Shown: one piece after another, positions 1-8,471 of the stretch
Layout of the letters: each line of letters opens with the position of its first letter
Numbering within the stretch: the first letter of the stretch is position 1
Assembly: GCA_011959205.1 (NCBI GenBank)
Contig: BLLV01000002.1
Location: 1-47,353 of the forward strand
Source: Bacteroidaceae bacterium
Lineage (GTDB): Bacteria; Bacteroidota; Bacteroidia; Bacteroidales; Bacteroidaceae
Direction: 5' to 3'
DNA: 47,353 nucleotides
Notes under the pieces: model-generated
Told to the model about the DNA's origin: nothing
Database searches by the model: none
The model's input: only the letters and a program-made list of their open reading frames with translations
Made by a program: the position numbers and the translations under genes

Positions 1-547
1 AAAATATTTGTCACAACTTTTACAGGAAAATAATTTTTAATGCGTCTGCCCTGAAAGGCAGTCAAAACAAACTCTTCATAATAGCCATACCATTTCCTAC
101 AGGTATAAAAGCACCAGAGAAAATGAACTTCCACAAACACATCCCGAACAACCCAAAACTGAAACTTTCATAATCAGGCTGAAGGAATTCCGGAAAGCAA
201 TCCTTCAGCCGCTTCGCCCTATTGACGGGCTTTTGCGGAGAGGCTGAAACATCTGAAACAAAAAACAGGGCAATCTCCTCGGAGGCACAGACAATCATCT
301 CAATGGTAGCAGAAACCGACAAATGTACTCATGAAGCGACAGCTTCCGAATAAATAAGCCCTCTCCCGCAGTATACAGCCGAAAATATACTTCTTGTGAA
401 AGAGGCAATAAAGGCATTCCAACAATGGACGGAGAAGTGCGATAAGGTGGAATATTGATAGAAAAACAAACTTTCCCCCTCCTTATATTGTTATATTCAT
501 ATTTTATGTTACTTTTGCGTCTACCTATTCAAACAAAAAGATAGAAT
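1..547. other. Gene-poor left edge with ORF debris
   Basis: I see no gene I can support here. The plus strand holds short open stretches without a start, for example an open frame of about 30 codons ending at the TGA at 456-458. A minus-strand frame at 62-322 resembles no family I know. Two hairpin-capable segments are visible: arms GGCTGAAGGA (177-186) and TCCTTCAGCC (201-210), then a short GCCC...GGGC stem (216-230) followed by TTTT. The stretch looks like eroded coding or mobile DNA next to a contig edge. That reading is inference. Confidence 0.5.
486..517 (+). promoter_or_regulatory. Putative Bacteroidales promoter for the DUF4160 gene
   Basis: TACTTTTG at 510-517 fits the -7 consensus TAnnTTTG. 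A TATTG at 486-490 sits 19 bp upstream as a plausible -33 element. The DUF4160 start codon follows about 30 bp downstream. Confidence 0.5.
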
Positions 548-712
548 ATGAGTCCTAAATTCAGGCTTCAAGATAGATATGTATTCAAAATATACTCTAA
601 CGAAGAGACACGGAAACACATCCATGTTGTAAAAGCAGAACGAGAAGCCAAGTTTTGGCCGGAGCCGGAGATAGAGCTGGCAGAAAATTTTGGCTTCCAC
701 AGCAAAGAATGA
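548..712 (+). CDS. Short DUF4160 domain protein, probably truncated
   Basis: A 54-residue protein starting MSPKFRLQDRY. The core of the DUF4160 family is clear: a segment with HIHV (residues 26-29), then EAKFWPEPEIELAENFGF (residues 34-51). DUF4160 proteins are small, of unknown function, usually about 75-90 residues, and are often paired with a DUF2442 gene. Here the frame stops right after the conserved core (FGFHSKE, then stop). Reading one base over gives FTAKNE at that point, which looks more like the family, so a one-base insertion near 696-698 is possible. No DUF2442 partner is visible. The family is fairly certain; the truncation is inference. Confidence 0.65.
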   Translation: MSPKFRLQDRYVFKIYSNEETRKHIHVVKAEREAKFWPEPEIELAENFGFHSKE

Positions 713-752
713 AAAAGGACGCGGACGATACCTATCCCTATCATCCGCGTCC
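712..752 (-). terminator. Rho-independent terminator of the pepD operon
   Basis: Arms at 717-730 and 739-752 (GGACGCGGATGATA against its near-perfect complement, one mismatch) enclose an 8-base loop. On the minus strand the stem is followed by TTTTT (bases 712-716). It lies 24 bases past the pepD stop. Confidence 0.8.
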
Positions 753-776
753 GAAAGTTTTATAAAGTATTAAAGG

Positions 777-2237
777 CTATTCTTTTACCGGCGTATTTTC
801 CAACGTAGCTACTACGAAATCATAGAACTTGCCTACAGAAGGAATAAAGCAGCGTTCATCCGGTGAGTGAGGAGAACGCAAAGTAGGCCCGAAGGAAATC
901 ATATCCAATCCCGGCACCACCGCACCAATGATACCACATTCCAAGCCGGCATGAATCACTTTCACAGCAGGTTCCTTACCGAATTGAGCCTGATAAGACT
1001 CCTTCATGGCTTTCAGGATAGGAGAATCCACATTGGGTTCCCAGCCTGAATAACCGCCGGAACGGGTTACTTCCATGCCTGCCATAGAGAAACAGCTTTC
1101 CAACGAGGTGTTCAGATAATCCTTCATCGAGTCACGCGAGCTGCGAGAAAGGATCTTGATTTCAGCTTTGCCGCCACCGATAGTGACGATAGCCAGATTA
1201 GAAGAGGTTTCTACTGTATCGGGAATAGTAGGAATCATGCGCATCACACCATTCTGGCAAGCATAAATGGCATCCACCAGATTATCTTTGATTTCATCGG
1301 GAACCATCATCGCAGGCAATTCTACCCGTTCTGCCTGGAAACTGATCGGAGTTTCGTGCACATGATATTCTTCATTCCACAATGCTTCGCACTCCTTCAC
1401 ATATTCCAGCACGTCTTCTTCTTCTTCAGCCGGAACCGTAATGACCACTTCACATTCACGGGGAATGGCATTACGCATGTTTCCGCCTTGCCAGGACACC
1501 AGACAAGCCTCATCGTACGCAATCACCTGATTCATGAAACGGGCCATCAGCTTGTTGGCATTGGCACGTCCCTCATTTATTTCCAATCCGGAATGACCGC
1601 CACGCAGCCCTTTCAAGGTAACTTTCAAAGCAATGTCGGCGGGGTCTGTTTCTACTTCCTTATATTCCAACACTGCTGTCAGGTCTTCGCCGCCTGCACA
1701 ACCGATATACAATTCTCCTTCTTCTTCCGAATCCAGATTCAACAGAATATCACCGTCTACCGTTCCCGGTTTCAAGCCGAATGCACCGAACATGCCGGTT
1801 TCCTCGTCGGCAGTAATCAATGCTTCCAACGGGCCATGTTTCAGCGTCTTGTCTTCCATGATAGCCATGATAGCGGCAACACCCATGCCATTGTCGGCTC
1901 CCAGCGTGGTACCTTTAGTTCTTACCCAATCACCATCAATATAGGTTTCGATAGGGTCTTTTTCAAAATCGTGCACTGTATCATTATTCTTCTGAGGCAC
2001 CATGTCCATGTGAGCCTGAAGAATCACCTTCTTACGGTTTTCCATCCCCGGAGTGGCAGGCTTGCGGTAAATGATATTACCGGCTTCGTCCTGAAATGAC
2101 TCTACGCCTACACTTTTTCCAAAGTCCAGCAAGAACTCTTGAACTTTCTTCAAGTAACCCGAAGGGCGGGGAACCTGAGTCAATGAATAGAAATGCTTCC
2201 ACACATTCTGCGGAGCGAGAGAGAGAATTGTACTCAT
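777..2237 (-). CDS. pepD: Cytosolic aminoacyl-histidine dipeptidase, M20 family (PepD)
   Basis: 486 residues, the usual length of PepD (beta-Ala-His/non-specific dipeptidase), a zinc M20/M28-type metallopeptidase that hydrolyses dipeptides in the cytoplasm. Visible metal-site motifs: QAHMDMVPQ with H76 and D78, GADNGMGVA with D115, ADEETGMFGA with the catalytic and ligand glutamates near 145-146, and HAGLECG near the C-terminus. The central lid domain carries LRGGHSG. There is no signal peptide. Its start overlaps the stop of the upstream flippase-like gene by ATGA (2234-2237), so the two are probably translationally coupled. A strong terminator follows the gene. Confidence 0.95.
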   Translation of the reverse strand: MSTILSLAPQNVWKHFYSLTQVPRPSGYLKKVQEFLLDFGKSVGVESFQDEAGNIIYRKPATPGMENRKKVILQAHMDMVPQKNNDTVHDFEKDPIETYIDGDWVRTKGTTLGADNGMGVAAIMAIMEDKTLKHGPLEALITADEETGMFGAFGLKPGTVDGDILLNLDSEEEGELYIGCAGGEDLTAVLEYKEVETDPADIALKVTLKGLRGGHSGLEINEGRANANKLMARFMNQVIAYDEACLVSWQGGNMRNAIPRECEVVITVPAEEEEDVLEYVKECEALWNEEYHVHETPISFQAERVELPAMMVPDEIKDNLVDAIYACQNGVMRMIPTIPDTVETSSNLAIVTIGGGKAEIKILSRSSRDSMKDYLNTSLESCFSMAGMEVTRSGGYSGWEPNVDSPILKAMKESYQAQFGKEPAVKVIHAGLECGIIGAVVPGLDMISFGPTLRSPHSPDERCFIPSVGKFYDFVVATLENTPVKE

Positions 2238-3238
2238 AACTTCTTAGTTTTATTTGTGAACGGCAAAGCCGCTAATCCATATATACCCAACAAAATTAAT
2301 AAAAAAGTTTGTATTCCATGCACTAATAAAGCAAAAATTCCCGCATCTTCTTTCCCTACTCCATAGAGCATCATCATCGTTATGACAGCAAAATGCCAGG
2401 GACCCGCCCCATTAGGAGTCGGAACTACTACCGCAATGCTGCCTACAGCAAACATGACCAGCCCCGCCATCACCCCCAAATTATCGGAAAAATCGAAACA
2501 AAAGAAGGAAACATAAAATTGCAGGAAATAGCAAGCCCAAATGGCAATGGTGTAGAATACAAAAAGAGGCATACACCGTACATGACGTAAAGAAAGCACA
2601 CCTACCCATACATTATGGAGAATGCCCTTCACTTTGGCAAAGACCGCCACATTCCTGATCAAGAAAAAAGACAGTGCCAACACAGCCAACACACAAACAA
2701 CAGTCACGTAGAAATGTTCCGAGGTAAAAACCTGTGCCAAGACTGTGGCATCCGTACCGGTTTCTTCTAAAAAGGTATCAAACACTCTTGCCTGCATTAT
2801 CAAAGTCACCCCTGTAATCAACGCCACACAGAGCGTATCAATCAACCGCTCTGTCACCACCGTACCCAGCGATTTGGAAAAAGAGGTTCCATCGTATTTA
2901 GCCAGAATTCCACAACGGGAAATCTCGCCAACGCGGGGAACAACCAGATTAGCGGCGTATGAAACGAAAACAGCATACACGCAATCGGATGTTTTGGGAT
3001 GCTCGCCCAACGGAGCCAGCGTAAGCTTCCACCGCCAGCCACGAAAAATATGGCTAAACACGCCAAACACTAACGACACTAACATCCACCCATAATCCAT
3101 TCCTCCATCCAAGACCTCCCACACCCGGGAAAAATTGAATCCGTGATACATCCATATCAGTATCGCGATCCCCAAAAATAACGGAAATGCAATCTGCAAA
3201 CCTTTATTTATCATCTTTTTTAATCGAGTTCGTTCCAA
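2234..3238 (-). CDS. Flippase-like / LPG-synthase TM-region family membrane protein
   Basis: 334 residues with several hydrophobic segments (about 15-32, 50-65, 125-147, 170-192, 215-240, 250-275, 285-320), typical of the UPF0104/AglD-like family that shares the membrane part of lysylphosphatidylglycerol synthase. Family signatures include RGWRWKLTLAPLGEHP near residues 66-81, VPRVGEISRCGIL near 99-111, and VPTPNGAGPWH late in the protein. No aminoacyl-transferase domain is attached, so lysyl-lipid synthesis is unlikely. A role in moving a lipid-linked molecule is inference. It is the first gene of a two-gene unit with pepD and diverges from ksgA. Confidence 0.85.
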   Translation of the reverse strand: MERTRLKKMINKGLQIAFPLFLGIAILIWMYHGFNFSRVWEVLDGGMDYGWMLVSLVFGVFSHIFRGWRWKLTLAPLGEHPKTSDCVYAVFVSYAANLVVPRVGEISRCGILAKYDGTSFSKSLGTVVTERLIDTLCVALITGVTLIMQARVFDTFLEETGTDATVLAQVFTSEHFYVTVVCVLAVLALSFFLIRNVAVFAKVKGILHNVWVGVLSLRHVRCMPLFVFYTIAIWACYFLQFYVSFFCFDFSDNLGVMAGLVMFAVGSIAVVVPTPNGAGPWHFAVITMMMLYGVGKEDAGIFALLVHGIQTFLLILLGIYGLAALPFTNKTKKL

Positions 3239-3242
3239 AATC

Positions 3243-3273
3243 TGTGTATATTAATTTAGAATGTTTACCTTTG
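3243..3273 (+). promoter_or_regulatory. Putative promoter of ksgA
   Basis: TACCTTTG at 3266-3273 matches the -7 box. A weak -33 (TGTG at 3243-3246) lies 19 bp upstream. The box is part of TTTGCA-N3-TGCAAA (3270-3284), shared with the divergent promoter. Confidence 0.6.
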
Positions 3274-3280
3274 CACGATG

Positions 3281-3288
3281 CAAAGATA
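3281..3288 (-). promoter_or_regulatory. Putative -7 box of the flippase-pepD operon
   Basis: TATCTTTG on the minus strand, overlapping the dyad that also carries the ksgA -7 box. The two divergent transcripts would start within a few tens of bases of each other. Confidence 0.55.
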
Positions 3289-3336
3289 CTATCTTAGCGA
3301 AATAAACCTATTTATAAACCATGGAAAAATAACGGA

Positions 3337-4179
3337 ATGGGATTAGTTAAACCAAAAAAATTTCTAGGACAACACTTCTTGAAAGACCTCAGTATCGCAA
3401 AAGACATAGCCGATACCGTAGATGTGTGCCCCGACTTGCCAATTCTGGAAGTAGGACCGGGTATGGGGGTACTAACCCAGTTTATCATGCAGAAAAGCCG
3501 TCCCGTAAAAGTAGTGGAACTGGACTATGAATCTGTAGCTTATCTTCGCGAGAACTTCCCGGCCCTGGAAGGCCATATCATTGAAGACGACTTTCTGAAA
3601 CTGCACCTTGAAAAATTGTTTGACGGGAAGCCTTTTGTCCTGACCGGCAACTATCCTTATAATATATCCAGCCAGATATTCTTTAAAATGCTGGATTACA
3701 AAGACCTGATTCCCTGTTGCACCGGAATGATCCAAAAAGAAGTGGCCGAACGCATTGCCGCCGGCCCCGGAAGCAAGACGTACGGCATCCTCAGTATCCT
3801 GATACAAGCTTGGTACAAAGTAGAATACCTGTTTACCGTGCACGAACATGTATTCAATCCGCCTCCCAAGGTGAAAAGCGCGGTCATCCGCATGACACGC
3901 AATGAAACGACCGACCTGGGATGCAATGAAAAACTGTTCAAACTCATTGTAAAAACAACGTTCAACCAACGGCGTAAAACCTTGAGGAACTCCATCTCCT
4001 CCATATTAGACAAAGAGAACCCGTTGAGCACCGACCCCATTTTCAACAAACGGCCGGAACAATTGTCCGTACCAGAGTTCATCGAACTGACCAACAGAGT
4101 GGAAGCGGCACTGAAAAATAAAACAGATATGGTTTACAGCAACGATATCGCCCGGAAAGGAACAAACAAGAAAGAATAA
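3337..4179 (+). CDS. rsmA: 16S rRNA dimethyladenosine transferase KsgA/RsmA
   Basis: 280 residues. It dimethylates the two adjacent adenines in the 3' terminal helix of 16S rRNA (A1518/A1519 in E. coli numbering) using S-adenosylmethionine, late in 30S assembly. The N-terminal KPKKFLGQHFL segment is the family hallmark. The SAM-binding loop is LEVGPGMGVLT (residues 37-47), and the catalytic NPPY-type motif appears as NYPY (105-108). The basic C-terminal domain contains FNQRRKTLRNS. The start at MGLVKP leaves the full N-terminus. mgtE follows after 31 bases and may be cotranscribed. Confidence 0.96.
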   Translation: MGLVKPKKFLGQHFLKDLSIAKDIADTVDVCPDLPILEVGPGMGVLTQFIMQKSRPVKVVELDYESVAYLRENFPALEGHIIEDDFLKLHLEKLFDGKPFVLTGNYPYNISSQIFFKMLDYKDLIPCCTGMIQKEVAERIAAGPGSKTYGILSILIQAWYKVEYLFTVHEHVFNPPPKVKSAVIRMTRNETTDLGCNEKLFKLIVKTTFNQRRKTLRNSISSILDKENPLSTDPIFNKRPEQLSVPEFIELTNRVEAALKNKTDMVYSNDIARKGTNKKE

Positions 4180-4210
4180 CACCTATTTATTATATTAACG
4201 GAAGAGTAGG

Positions 4211-5551
4211 ATGAATAAAGAGGAACTAGAAAAAGTAGAGCAGCTGATCGAGCAAAAAGACTCAGAGCAACTTAAGGACTTGCTTGCCGGCCTGCATCCT
4301 GCCGACATAGCAGAACTGTGCAATGAACTGGATGCGGAAGAAGCACGGTTCATATACCTGTTACTGGACAATGAAACAGCCGCCGACGTCCTGATCGAAA
4401 TGGATGAAGACGCCCGTAAGGAATTCCTGGAAATCCTTCCCTCTGAAACAATCGCCAAACGCTTTGTCGACTACATGGACTCGGATGATGCTGTGGACAT
4501 TATCCGTGAAATGGACGAAGAGAAACAGGAAGAAGTCCTCTCACATATTGAAGACATAGAACAAGCCGGAGACATTGTCGATTTGTTGAAATATGACGAA
4601 GATACGGCCGGTGGATTGATGGGTACCGAAATGGTAGTCGTAAACGAAAACTGGAGTATGCCCGAATGCCTGAAGGAAATGCGCATCCAGGCGGAAGATA
4701 TGGACGAGATCTATTATGTATATGTAGTAGACGATGACCAGCGGCTGCGCGGCGTATTCCCATTGAAGAAAATGATCACCAGCCCTTCCGTATCCAAAGT
4801 GAAGCATGTGATGAGAAAAGACCCGATATCCGTCCATGTAGACACCCCCATAGATGAAGTGGTACAAACCATTGAAAAATACGACTTGGTTGCCGTACCG
4901 GTAGTTGACAGCATCGGACGTCTGGTGGGACGGATTACGGTAGACGACGTGATGGATGAAGTCCGTGAACAGGCTGAGCGCGACTACCAGCTGGCATCAG
5001 GTTTGTCACAAGACGTAGAAACAGACGATAATGTATTCCGCCAGACTACAGCCCGTCTGCCCTGGCTGCTTATCGGCATGATAGGCGGAATAGGCAACTC
5101 CATGATTCTGGGCAACTTTGACAGCACCTTTGCCGCACATCCCGAAATGGCCCTCTATATTCCCCTTATCGGCGGAACAGGCGGGAATGTAGGGACACAG
5201 TCCTCAGCACTTATCGTACAGGGACTGGCAAACAGTTCACTGGACGCTCAGAACACTTGGAAACAAATAGTAAAGGAATCCGTAGTAGCCGTAATCAATG
5301 CTACTATTATTTCTATGCTGGTATATATTTATAATTTCATCCGTTTCGGGGCAAACGCCACCGTGACCTATTCGGTTTCACTCAGCCTGTTTGCCGTGGT
5401 CATGTTCGCTTCCATCTTTGGAACCCTGGTTCCTATGACGCTGGAAAAATTAAAAATAGATCCCGCCATCGCCACAGGCCCGTTCATATCCATCACCAAT
5501 GACATTATAGGTATGATGCTTTATATGGGGATCACCGTATTATTATCCTGA
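4211..5551 (+). CDS. mgtE: Magnesium transporter MgtE
   Basis: 446 residues with the standard three-part MgtE plan: an acidic N-domain (1-130) with DLLAGLHPADIAEL and repeated EMDE stretches, two CBS domains (about 135-255) that sense cytosolic magnesium, and five C-terminal membrane helices (about 280-446). The pore signature is PLIGGTGGNVGTQSSAL. Known MgtE proteins are gated, magnesium-selective channels in the inner membrane. The N-domain and the CBS acidic residues appear intact, so normal gating is expected. Transcription probably reads through from ksgA. Confidence 0.96.
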   Translation: MNKEELEKVEQLIEQKDSEQLKDLLAGLHPADIAELCNELDAEEARFIYLLLDNETAADVLIEMDEDARKEFLEILPSETIAKRFVDYMDSDDAVDIIREMDEEKQEEVLSHIEDIEQAGDIVDLLKYDEDTAGGLMGTEMVVVNENWSMPECLKEMRIQAEDMDEIYYVYVVDDDQRLRGVFPLKKMITSPSVSKVKHVMRKDPISVHVDTPIDEVVQTIEKYDLVAVPVVDSIGRLVGRITVDDVMDEVREQAERDYQLASGLSQDVETDDNVFRQTTARLPWLLIGMIGGIGNSMILGNFDSTFAAHPEMALYIPLIGGTGGNVGTQSSALIVQGLANSSLDAQNTWKQIVKESVVAVINATIISMLVYIYNFIRFGANATVTYSVSLSLFAVVMFASIFGTLVPMTLEKLKIDPAIATGPFISITNDIIGMMLYMGITVLLS

Positions 5552-5696
5552 TGCATTTCACCATAGATCCCCCTGTTTCCTCCACTTTTAAGGATTTTCC
5601 TAAAAAAAACGGGAAAACAGTATGAAGTTCTAATTTATTTCTTTTAATTTGTAAATTGTTGTTATAACAAAAACGCTTACTTTAAAAATCTATACG

Positions 5697-7505
5697 ATGG
5701 ACTCGAATGAAACTAACTGCCCTTTAACCGAAGTTCCAGTGGAACAGACATCTGAAACTTTGGTATCATCTTCCGCTATTGTGGAAGAAAACAACACTAT
5801 GTATGTACCTAAACAAACGAAAGAAGAGGTTATCGAACGTTTGAAAGAAATTAATGAAGACGCCTGTAACGCAAACAAACAGGAGTTGGATTTATTGAAA
5901 CAAAACTTCTACAAACTGCATAAGGCAGAACAAGAAGCCGCCCGTAAAGCATTTATTGACGGCGGAGGTGCTCCTGAAACATTTATTCCCCAATCGGACG
6001 ATGCCGAAAGCCGTTTCAAGGATATCATGAGTTCTATCAAAGAAAAAAGAAGCGCCATACAAGCTGAGCAGGATAAAGAAAAAGAAGATAATCTGGTGAA
6101 AAAGCTCGCCATTATCGACCGTTTGAAAGAACTTGCCGAATCTCCCGAAGATGCCAACAAGGCATACAATGAATTCAAGAAACTGCAACAGGAATGGAAT
6201 GATATAAAACAGGTGCCGGTCGCCAAAGTAAATGAACTGTGGAAAAATTATCAGCACTATGCAGAAAAGTTCTACGACTTGATAAAGTTGAACAATGAAT
6301 TCCGTGAATACGATTTTAAGAAGAACCTTGAAATAAAGACTCATCTTTGCGAAGCTGCCGAGAAATTAGCCGAGGAAGAAGATGTCATTTCCGCTTTCCA
6401 CCAATTGCAAAAGCTACATCAGGAGTTCCGGAATACAGGGCCTGTAGCAAAGGAATTACGCGAAGACATCTGGACACGGTTCAAGGCCGCCTCAACAGCC
6501 GTAAACCGTCGCCACCAGCAACACTTCGAAACCTTAAAAGAAAAAGAGCAACGTAATTTGGATGAAAAGACCGTAATCTGCGAAATTGTGGAAGCAATGG
6601 AATACGATACGTTCACTACTTTCCAAGACTGGGAAAACAAAACCCAAGAAATTATTGCCCTGCAGGCCAAATGGAAAACAATTGGTTACGCACCACAGAA
6701 AATGAACGTGAAGATATTCGAACGTTTTCGTGCCGCTTGCGATGAGTTCTTTAAACGCAAAGCCGAGTTCTTCAAGTCCGTCAAAGAAAACATGGCAGGC
6801 AATTTGGAAAAGAAGAAAGCATTATGTGAAAAAGCGGAAGCCTTGAAAGACAACACGGACTGGAAGGCTACCGCCGATGTGCTGAGCAAATTGCAAAAGG
6901 AATGGAAAACAATCGGTCCTGTACCTAAAAAATATTCGGATACCGTATGGAAACGATTCATCGCCGCATGTGACTATTTCTTCGAACAAAAGAACAAGGC
7001 TACTTCTTCACAGCGATCAGTCGAACAGGAAAATATGGTTCTGAAAAAGGCGATCATTGAAAAATTAAATACAATCGACGCACAGGAAACACCGGAAGAA
7101 GATGCCGGAAACACCATTCGGGATTTAATGAAAGAATGGAACAGCATCGGCCATGTACCGTTTAAAGAGAAAGATAAATTGTACAAGCAATATCATGATG
7201 TCATTGACAAGTTGTTTGATAAGCTGAATCTCTCCGCATCACAGAGAAAATTAAGTAACTTTAAATCAACTATCAGCAAGGAAGGCAACCTCTATCGTGA
7301 ACGTGAAAAATTGGTTCGTGCTTACGAAAACATGAAGAATGAAATTCAAACATACGAGAATAACTTGGGTTTCTTGACCAGTTCTTCCAAAAAAGGCAGC
7401 AGCCTGGTTACGGAAATGAATCGTAAAGTGGAAAAACTCAAAGCAGACTTGGAACTGATATTGAAAAAAATTGAGGTGATCGACCAATCAATGAAAAACG
7501 AATAA
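5697..7505 (+). CDS. DUF349 repeat protein
   Basis: 602 residues, strongly charged and helical throughout. Five DUF349 repeats can be read by their W-x-x-I/G-x-V/A-P cores: QQEWNDIKQVP, HQEFRNTGPV, QAKWKTIGYAP, QKEWKTIGPVP and MKEWNSIGHVP, each followed by a W/F-x-x-F/Y helix. They span roughly residues 165-520. The N-terminal 45 residues are acidic and low in complexity; the C-terminal 80 residues look like a coiled coil. There is no signal peptide or membrane segment. The molecular function of DUF349 proteins is not settled. The gene stands alone with a strong terminator after it. I could not find a convincing promoter in the 145-bp gap upstream. Confidence 0.9.
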   Translation: MDSNETNCPLTEVPVEQTSETLVSSSAIVEENNTMYVPKQTKEEVIERLKEINEDACNANKQELDLLKQNFYKLHKAEQEAARKAFIDGGGAPETFIPQSDDAESRFKDIMSSIKEKRSAIQAEQDKEKEDNLVKKLAIIDRLKELAESPEDANKAYNEFKKLQQEWNDIKQVPVAKVNELWKNYQHYAEKFYDLIKLNNEFREYDFKKNLEIKTHLCEAAEKLAEEEDVISAFHQLQKLHQEFRNTGPVAKELREDIWTRFKAASTAVNRRHQQHFETLKEKEQRNLDEKTVICEIVEAMEYDTFTTFQDWENKTQEIIALQAKWKTIGYAPQKMNVKIFERFRAACDEFFKRKAEFFKSVKENMAGNLEKKKALCEKAEALKDNTDWKATADVLSKLQKEWKTIGPVPKKYSDTVWKRFIAACDYFFEQKNKATSSQRSVEQENMVLKKAIIEKLNTIDAQETPEEDAGNTIRDLMKEWNSIGHVPFKEKDKLYKQYHDVIDKLFDKLNLSASQRKLSNFKSTISKEGNLYREREKLVRAYENMKNEIQTYENNLGFLTSSSKKGSSLVTEMNRKVEKLKADLELILKKIEVIDQSMKNE

Positions 7506-7520
7506 AAAACAGTTATGAAA

Positions 7521-7567
7521 CAAATGTCGGCATGCAGGACGTTCCTTGTGTGCCGACATTTGTTTTG
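7521..7567 (+). terminator. Rho-independent terminator after the DUF349 gene
   Basis: Near-perfect arms CAAATGTCGGCA (7521-7532) and TGCCGACATTTG (7551-7562) are followed by TTTTGT. It begins 16 bases after the stop codon. Confidence 0.85.
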
Positions 7568-7652
7568 TATTATAATAATTTTATGTAGTTTTGGGGAATC
7601 AGAATCCCGAATTGGGGTCGCGTTTTTTTTGTGAGCGTTTCAGAAAACTACG

Positions 7653-7688
7653 AAAAAAGCCCCTAAACCTATACGTTTAAGGGCTTTT
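7653..7688 (-). terminator. Terminator of tRNA-Gln
   Basis: Arms at 7655-7668 and 7675-7688 pair over 14 positions with one wobble. On the minus strand the stem runs into TTTTTT. It begins about 16 bases past the 3' end of the tRNA. Confidence 0.8.
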
Positions 7689-7703
7689 CAGCTTGTTCTT
7701 TAG

Positions 7704-7774
7704 TTGGGATACCAGGATTCGAACCTGGAAAAACAGGACCAGAATCTGTTGTGTTACCATTACACCATATCCCA
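7704..7774 (-). tRNA. tRNA-Gln (anticodon CUG)
   Basis: A 71-base cloverleaf: acceptor stem TGGGATA/TATCCCA, D stem GTGT/ACAC, anticodon loop TTCTGGT (anticodon CTG, reading CAG), 4-base variable loop, T arm CCAGG-TTCGAAT-CCTGG, discriminator A. CCA is not encoded. The last pair of the anticodon stem (31-39) is A-C instead of a standard pair. A promoter and a terminator flank it as a single-gene unit. Confidence 0.93.
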
Positions 7775-7812
7775 TTCTTCCTATCAAAGCCTCTGTTTTG
7801 ATTTTGACGCTG

Positions 7813-7843
7813 CAAAGATACGGCTTTTTATTTAACCTACAAA
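7813..7843 (-). promoter_or_regulatory. Promoter of tRNA-Gln
   Basis: On the minus strand, TTTG (7840-7843), 19 bp, then TATCTTTG (7813-7820): an ideal Bacteroidales -33/-7 pair, 39 bases before the tRNA 5' end. Confidence 0.8.
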
Positions 7844-8033
7844 TTTTTGAAGCTTTTTTTTCTAATCAAAATCCTTTTTTCTTTATTTATCTTCTTTTCC
7901 CAGCCTGCTTTATCCCACTTGGCCACAGATCCTCACTTGTGGTTTAACTTAACGCTAAAAAGATTATCTAACTAAAAAAAACAAAAACCGAATATTTTAA
8001 TGCACATTTTTTCGCTGGAATGAGAAAACCAAG

Positions 8034-8041
8034 TATCTTTG
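8034..8041 (+). promoter_or_regulatory. -7 box of the rsfS-ftsH-cdsA unit
   Basis: TATCTTTG matches TAnnTTTG, about 54 bases before the rsfS start. The -33 element is not clear. Confidence 0.6.
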
Positions 8042-8094
8042 TGCATTGTTGTAAATACATAATATTAGAATAATCAGTTGTTAATAACATTATA

Positions 8095-8454
8095 ATGAAC
8101 GAAGCAGAGACTTTAGTAAAAAAAATAACAGAAGGAATTCAAGAAAAAAAAGGTAAAAACATTGTAATAGCGGACCTCACCGCCATTGATGATACCATTT
8201 GCAATTATTTCGTCATCTGTCAAGGCAATTCCCCAAGTCAAGTTACAGCCATTGTTGACTCAGTCAAGGAGTATGTACATAAAGAAATAGATGACAAACC
8301 GACGGGAATAGACGGACTGAGAAACGCAGAGTGGGTGGCAATGGACTACAGTGATGTATTGGTGCATGTCTTTTTGCCGGAAACGAGAAACTTTTATAAT
8401 CTGGAACATTTATGGGCAGATGCCAAACTGACTCAAATTCCTGATTTAGATTAA
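8095..8454 (+). CDS. rsfS: Ribosome silencing factor RsfS
   Basis: 119 residues, the common length of the RsfS/Iojap family. RsfS binds ribosomal protein L14 and keeps 50S and 30S subunits apart when nutrients are short. Family features: the N-terminal helix, DLTAIDDTICNYFVICQG (residues 27-44), GLRNAEWVAMDYSDVLVHVF (79-98) and the closing YNLEHLWADA. ftsH starts 17 bases after the stop, so the two are likely one operon under the -7 box at 8034. Confidence 0.95.
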   Translation: MNEAETLVKKITEGIQEKKGKNIVIADLTAIDDTICNYFVICQGNSPSQVTAIVDSVKEYVHKEIDDKPTGIDGLRNAEWVAMDYSDVLVHVFLPETRNFYNLEHLWADAKLTQIPDLD

Positions 8455-8471
8455 TCCTATACAAAACCAAA

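Noticed and set aside
1..60. Adapter sequence at the left edge
   Set aside because: The first bases show no mosaic end, index or P5/P7 pattern.
1356..2099. 247-residue plus-strand frame
   Set aside because: It lies wholly antisense to pepD, whose catalytic motifs and length are intact; the translation has no family resemblance.
7693..7947. 84-residue plus-strand frame
   Set aside because: It covers tRNA-Gln and its promoter on the other strand.
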